16,120 bases of DNA from Flavobacteriales bacterium. GTDB lineage: Bacteria > Bacteroidota > Bacteroidia > Flavobacteriales_G > Salibacteraceae. The notes under the pieces were generated by a model. That model saw only the letters and a program-made list of their open reading frames with translations, was not told where the DNA came from and did not search any database. How positions within the stretch are numbered: position 1 is the stretch's first letter; the number at the start of each line of letters is the position of its first letter. Below, piece by piece: positions 15,301-16,120 of the stretch. A program made the position numbers and the translations under genes. Where the stretch lies: assembly GCA_003499525.1 (NCBI GenBank), contig DNTB01000002.1, forward strand, positions 1 to 16,120, in the 5' to 3' direction.

Positions 15301-15760
15301 AGCAATCAATGGCTTAAAGGATGAAGCAATTATGGACCTTGAGGCTGGCAAAACCTACACCCTCAGCATTCATGATGAAGAAGTGATACTTCAGCCTCAG
15401 GATGTTGAGATTACTACCGAAGACATCCCCGGCTGGCTCGTTGCAAGTGAAGGAGGGCTGGTTGTTGCATTAGACATTACAATAAATGAAGAATTGCGGC
15501 GCGAGGGAATTGCGAGAGAACTCGTCAACAGGATACAAAAATTAAGAAAAGAGATTGGACTCCAGGTGACTGATCGAATTGAAATTCAGATGGTTACACA
15601 GGAGGACATCCAAAATAGCGTAAACGACAATTTCGACTATATTTGCGCTGAAACGCTCACCGATCGGTTGACGTTTGAAACCTCCCTGGACAGCGACGCG
15701 GTAGAAATTGAAATTGATCCGGAGATCAAAACCGGGATAATAATTAAAAGAATAACTTAA
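12344..15760 (+). CDS. ileS: Isoleucyl-tRNA synthetase, type 2-like with GIHH motif
   Basis: The product is 1138 residues from the GTG at 12344 (VGSTSKFPEYQKLDL). The frame opens earlier, at 12257, but that part covers a terminator and a promoter. This class I synthetase charges tRNA-Ile with isoleucine. Its parts are a Rossmann catalytic domain whose HIGH signature reads GIHH (residues 59-62, after GPPSANGKP), and an inserted CP1 editing domain with WTTTPWTLPANTAL and HTAPTFGADDARV. The second signature is KMSKR (683-687), and a C-terminal anticodon-binding region begins around 780. KMSKR and the overall sequence fit the eukaryote-like IleRS2 group common in Bacteroidota. It has no E. coli-type C-terminal zinc cysteine cluster. 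It is followed after five bases by a TraR/DksA gene. Confidence 0.95.
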   Translation: MGSTSKFPEYQKLDLSGIAEDILKFWEDQDVFRRSVDERDGNEPFVFFEGPPSANGKPGIHHVMSRTIKDLFCRYHTQKGKQVLRKAGWDTHGLPVELGVEKELGITKEDIGKSISVSEYNKACKEAVMRYTGIWNDLTKKMGYWVDMNDPYVTYQTKYIESVWWLLKQLFNKGLLYKGYTIQPYSPKAGTGLSSHELNLPGTYRMVKDTTVTAQFKVIPDDQHNIVFDKVSNELFILAWTTTPWTLPANTALTIGVKIDYVLIETYNQYTGERIDVILAEALISKVFGKKYAPVGNGALESYETGQKTIPYTIKSKFKGIDLIGLHYEQLLPYAKPMDNPERAFRVIPGDFVTTEDGTGIVHTAPTFGADDARVARESGVPAMLVEDELGNPVPLVDLQGKFVAQMGEFAGRYVKQEYYQNGEAPKESVDIELAIKLKKENRAFKVEKYEHTYPHCWRTDKPVLYYPLDSWFIKATAVKDRMFELNKTINWKPKSTGEGRFGNWLENVNDWNLSRTRYWGIPLPVWRTEDGTETKCIGSVEELQQEINRSVEAGIMTSNPINGYKAGDMSEENYARVDLHRPYMDEITLISDKGLPMHREKDLIDVWFDSGSMPYAQWHYPFENKEKIEKGTAYPADFIAEGVDQTRGWFYTLHAIGTLAFDSVAYKNVVSNGLVLDKDGQKMSKRLGNTVDPFETIKTYGPDATRWYLITNAQPWDNLKFDLDGIEEVKRKFFRALYNTYAFFALYANVDSFTFQEGDYTSEQRPELDRWILSKLNSLINHVDEAYASYEPTKAGRLIQEFVVDHLSNWHVRLSRKRFWRGDYGPDKISAYQTLYHCLNTIAKLSAPIAPFFSDKLYIDLNRVTSSEAFDSVHLADFPVANVVLIDPDLEERMSLAQRISSMVLSLRKKETIKVRQPLQKILLPVDNDHLHDQIEAVADLIKTEVNIKEIEYIKDTRDILVRKVKPNFKTLGPRFGKLMKPISQAINGLKDEAIMDLEAGKTYTLSIHDEEVILQPQDVEITTEDIPGWLVASEGGLVVALDITINEELRREGIARELVNRIQKLRKEIGLQVTDRIEIQMVTQEDIQNSVNDNFDYICAETLTDRLTFETSLDSDAVEIEIDPEIKTGIIIKRIT

Positions 15761-15765
15761 ACACC

Positions 15766-16120
15766 ATGACTGAAAAAACCCGTTATTCAGATGAGGAACT
15801 TGAGGAATTTAAAGGCCTCATCAACAAAAAATTAAAGGAAGCACAGGAAGATCTTGATTTGCTCATGTCTTCCATATCGCATGAAGACAATGGTACAGAC
15901 GACACCTCTCCAACATTTAAAATGATGGAAGATGGATCGGATACCTTAAGCAGAGAGGAAACTTCTCAGTTGGCTTCGCGTCAGGAGAAATTCATCAAAC
16001 ATCTCCGGGATGCACTCATTAGAATTGAGAATAAAACCTACGGTATTTGCAGGGTAACTGGGAAACTCATCCCGAAAGAGCGACTTCGCATTGTACCCCA
16101 TGCTACATTGAGCATTGAAG
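15766..16120 (+). CDS. TraR/DksA family protein, 3' end cut by window
   Basis: The frame starts five bases after the ileS stop and runs 118 codons to the window edge. It shows the coiled-coil N-terminal half of DksA-like proteins (YSDEELEEFKGLINKKL...) and the central DG-DTLSREE-SQLASRQEKFIKHL segment. It then has YGICRVTGKLIPKERLRIVPHATLSIE, the Bacteroidota version of the DksA zinc-finger region, in which only one cysteine of the usual four is visible. DksA proteins bind RNA polymerase through its secondary channel and, with ppGpp, tune transcription. Co-transcription with ileS is likely. The last residues and the stop are outside the window. Confidence 0.9.
   Translation, partial: MTEKTRYSDEELEEFKGLINKKLKEAQEDLDLLMSSISHEDNGTDDTSPTFKMMEDGSDTLSREETSQLASRQEKFIKHLRDALIRIENKTYGICRVTGKLIPKERLRIVPHATLSIE

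Noticed and set aside
1..16120. CRISPR arrays, tRNA or rRNA genes, prophage or defence islands
   Set aside because: No regularly spaced repeats, cloverleaf-like or rRNA-like segments, or phage/defence protein motifs were seen.

Overview
The window reads as a chromosomal segment of a Bacteroidota bacterium (probably Flavobacteriia or Cytophagia-like). Three things support this. The SUF operon has the Bacteroidota gene order, including a DUF59 protein and a DUF2480 protein. ileS is followed immediately by a TraR/DksA-type gene. Matches to the Bacteroidota -7 promoter element TAnnTTTG lie just upstream of three genes whose starts lack a Shine-Dalgarno sequence. These assignments come from reading the translations; no database search was run.

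Layout. Bases 1-212 hold the N-terminus of an IS110-family transposase on the minus strand, cut by the window edge. Its 5' non-coding flank has nested inverted repeats and is a candidate for the element's bridge RNA. A gene for an exported protein with SPOR-like repeats follows (704-1447, plus). It ends at a bidirectional terminator that it shares with the convergent minus-strand block.

The minus-strand block (1517-9349) is a suf operon, transcribed from 9349 downward: A-type carrier, sufB, sufC, sufD, sufS, sufE, a SufT/MIP18-family protein, a DUF2480 protein, and then a membrane-anchored spermidine-synthase-like protein. SufS and SufE release and relay sulfur, SufBCD is the scaffold on which Fe-S clusters are built, and the A-type protein and SufT are likely to act in cluster delivery. 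Spacing is extremely tight, with several one-base stop/start overlaps. DUF2480 is linked in the same way, which makes it a candidate accessory factor.

Divergently, thiL (9459-10502, plus) makes thiamine diphosphate. Its stop codon overlaps that of the convergent PIN-PhoH ATPase gene (10499-11839, minus). A gap of about 500 bp (11840-12343) contains what looks like a small structured transcript. It has a strong hairpin, a 19-codon ORF with an unusually extended Shine-Dalgarno sequence, a perfect 12-bp inverted repeat with a competing partner, and a strong intrinsic terminator. ileS follows (12344-15760) behind its own -7 element and encodes an isoleucyl-tRNA synthetase whose HIGH motif is rearranged to GIHH. 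The window ends inside a TraR/DksA-family gene.

Most of the window is housekeeping. The parts most worth a second look are the small transcription unit before ileS, the GIHH isoleucyl-tRNA synthetase, the DUF2480 gene in the suf operon and the IS110 non-coding end.
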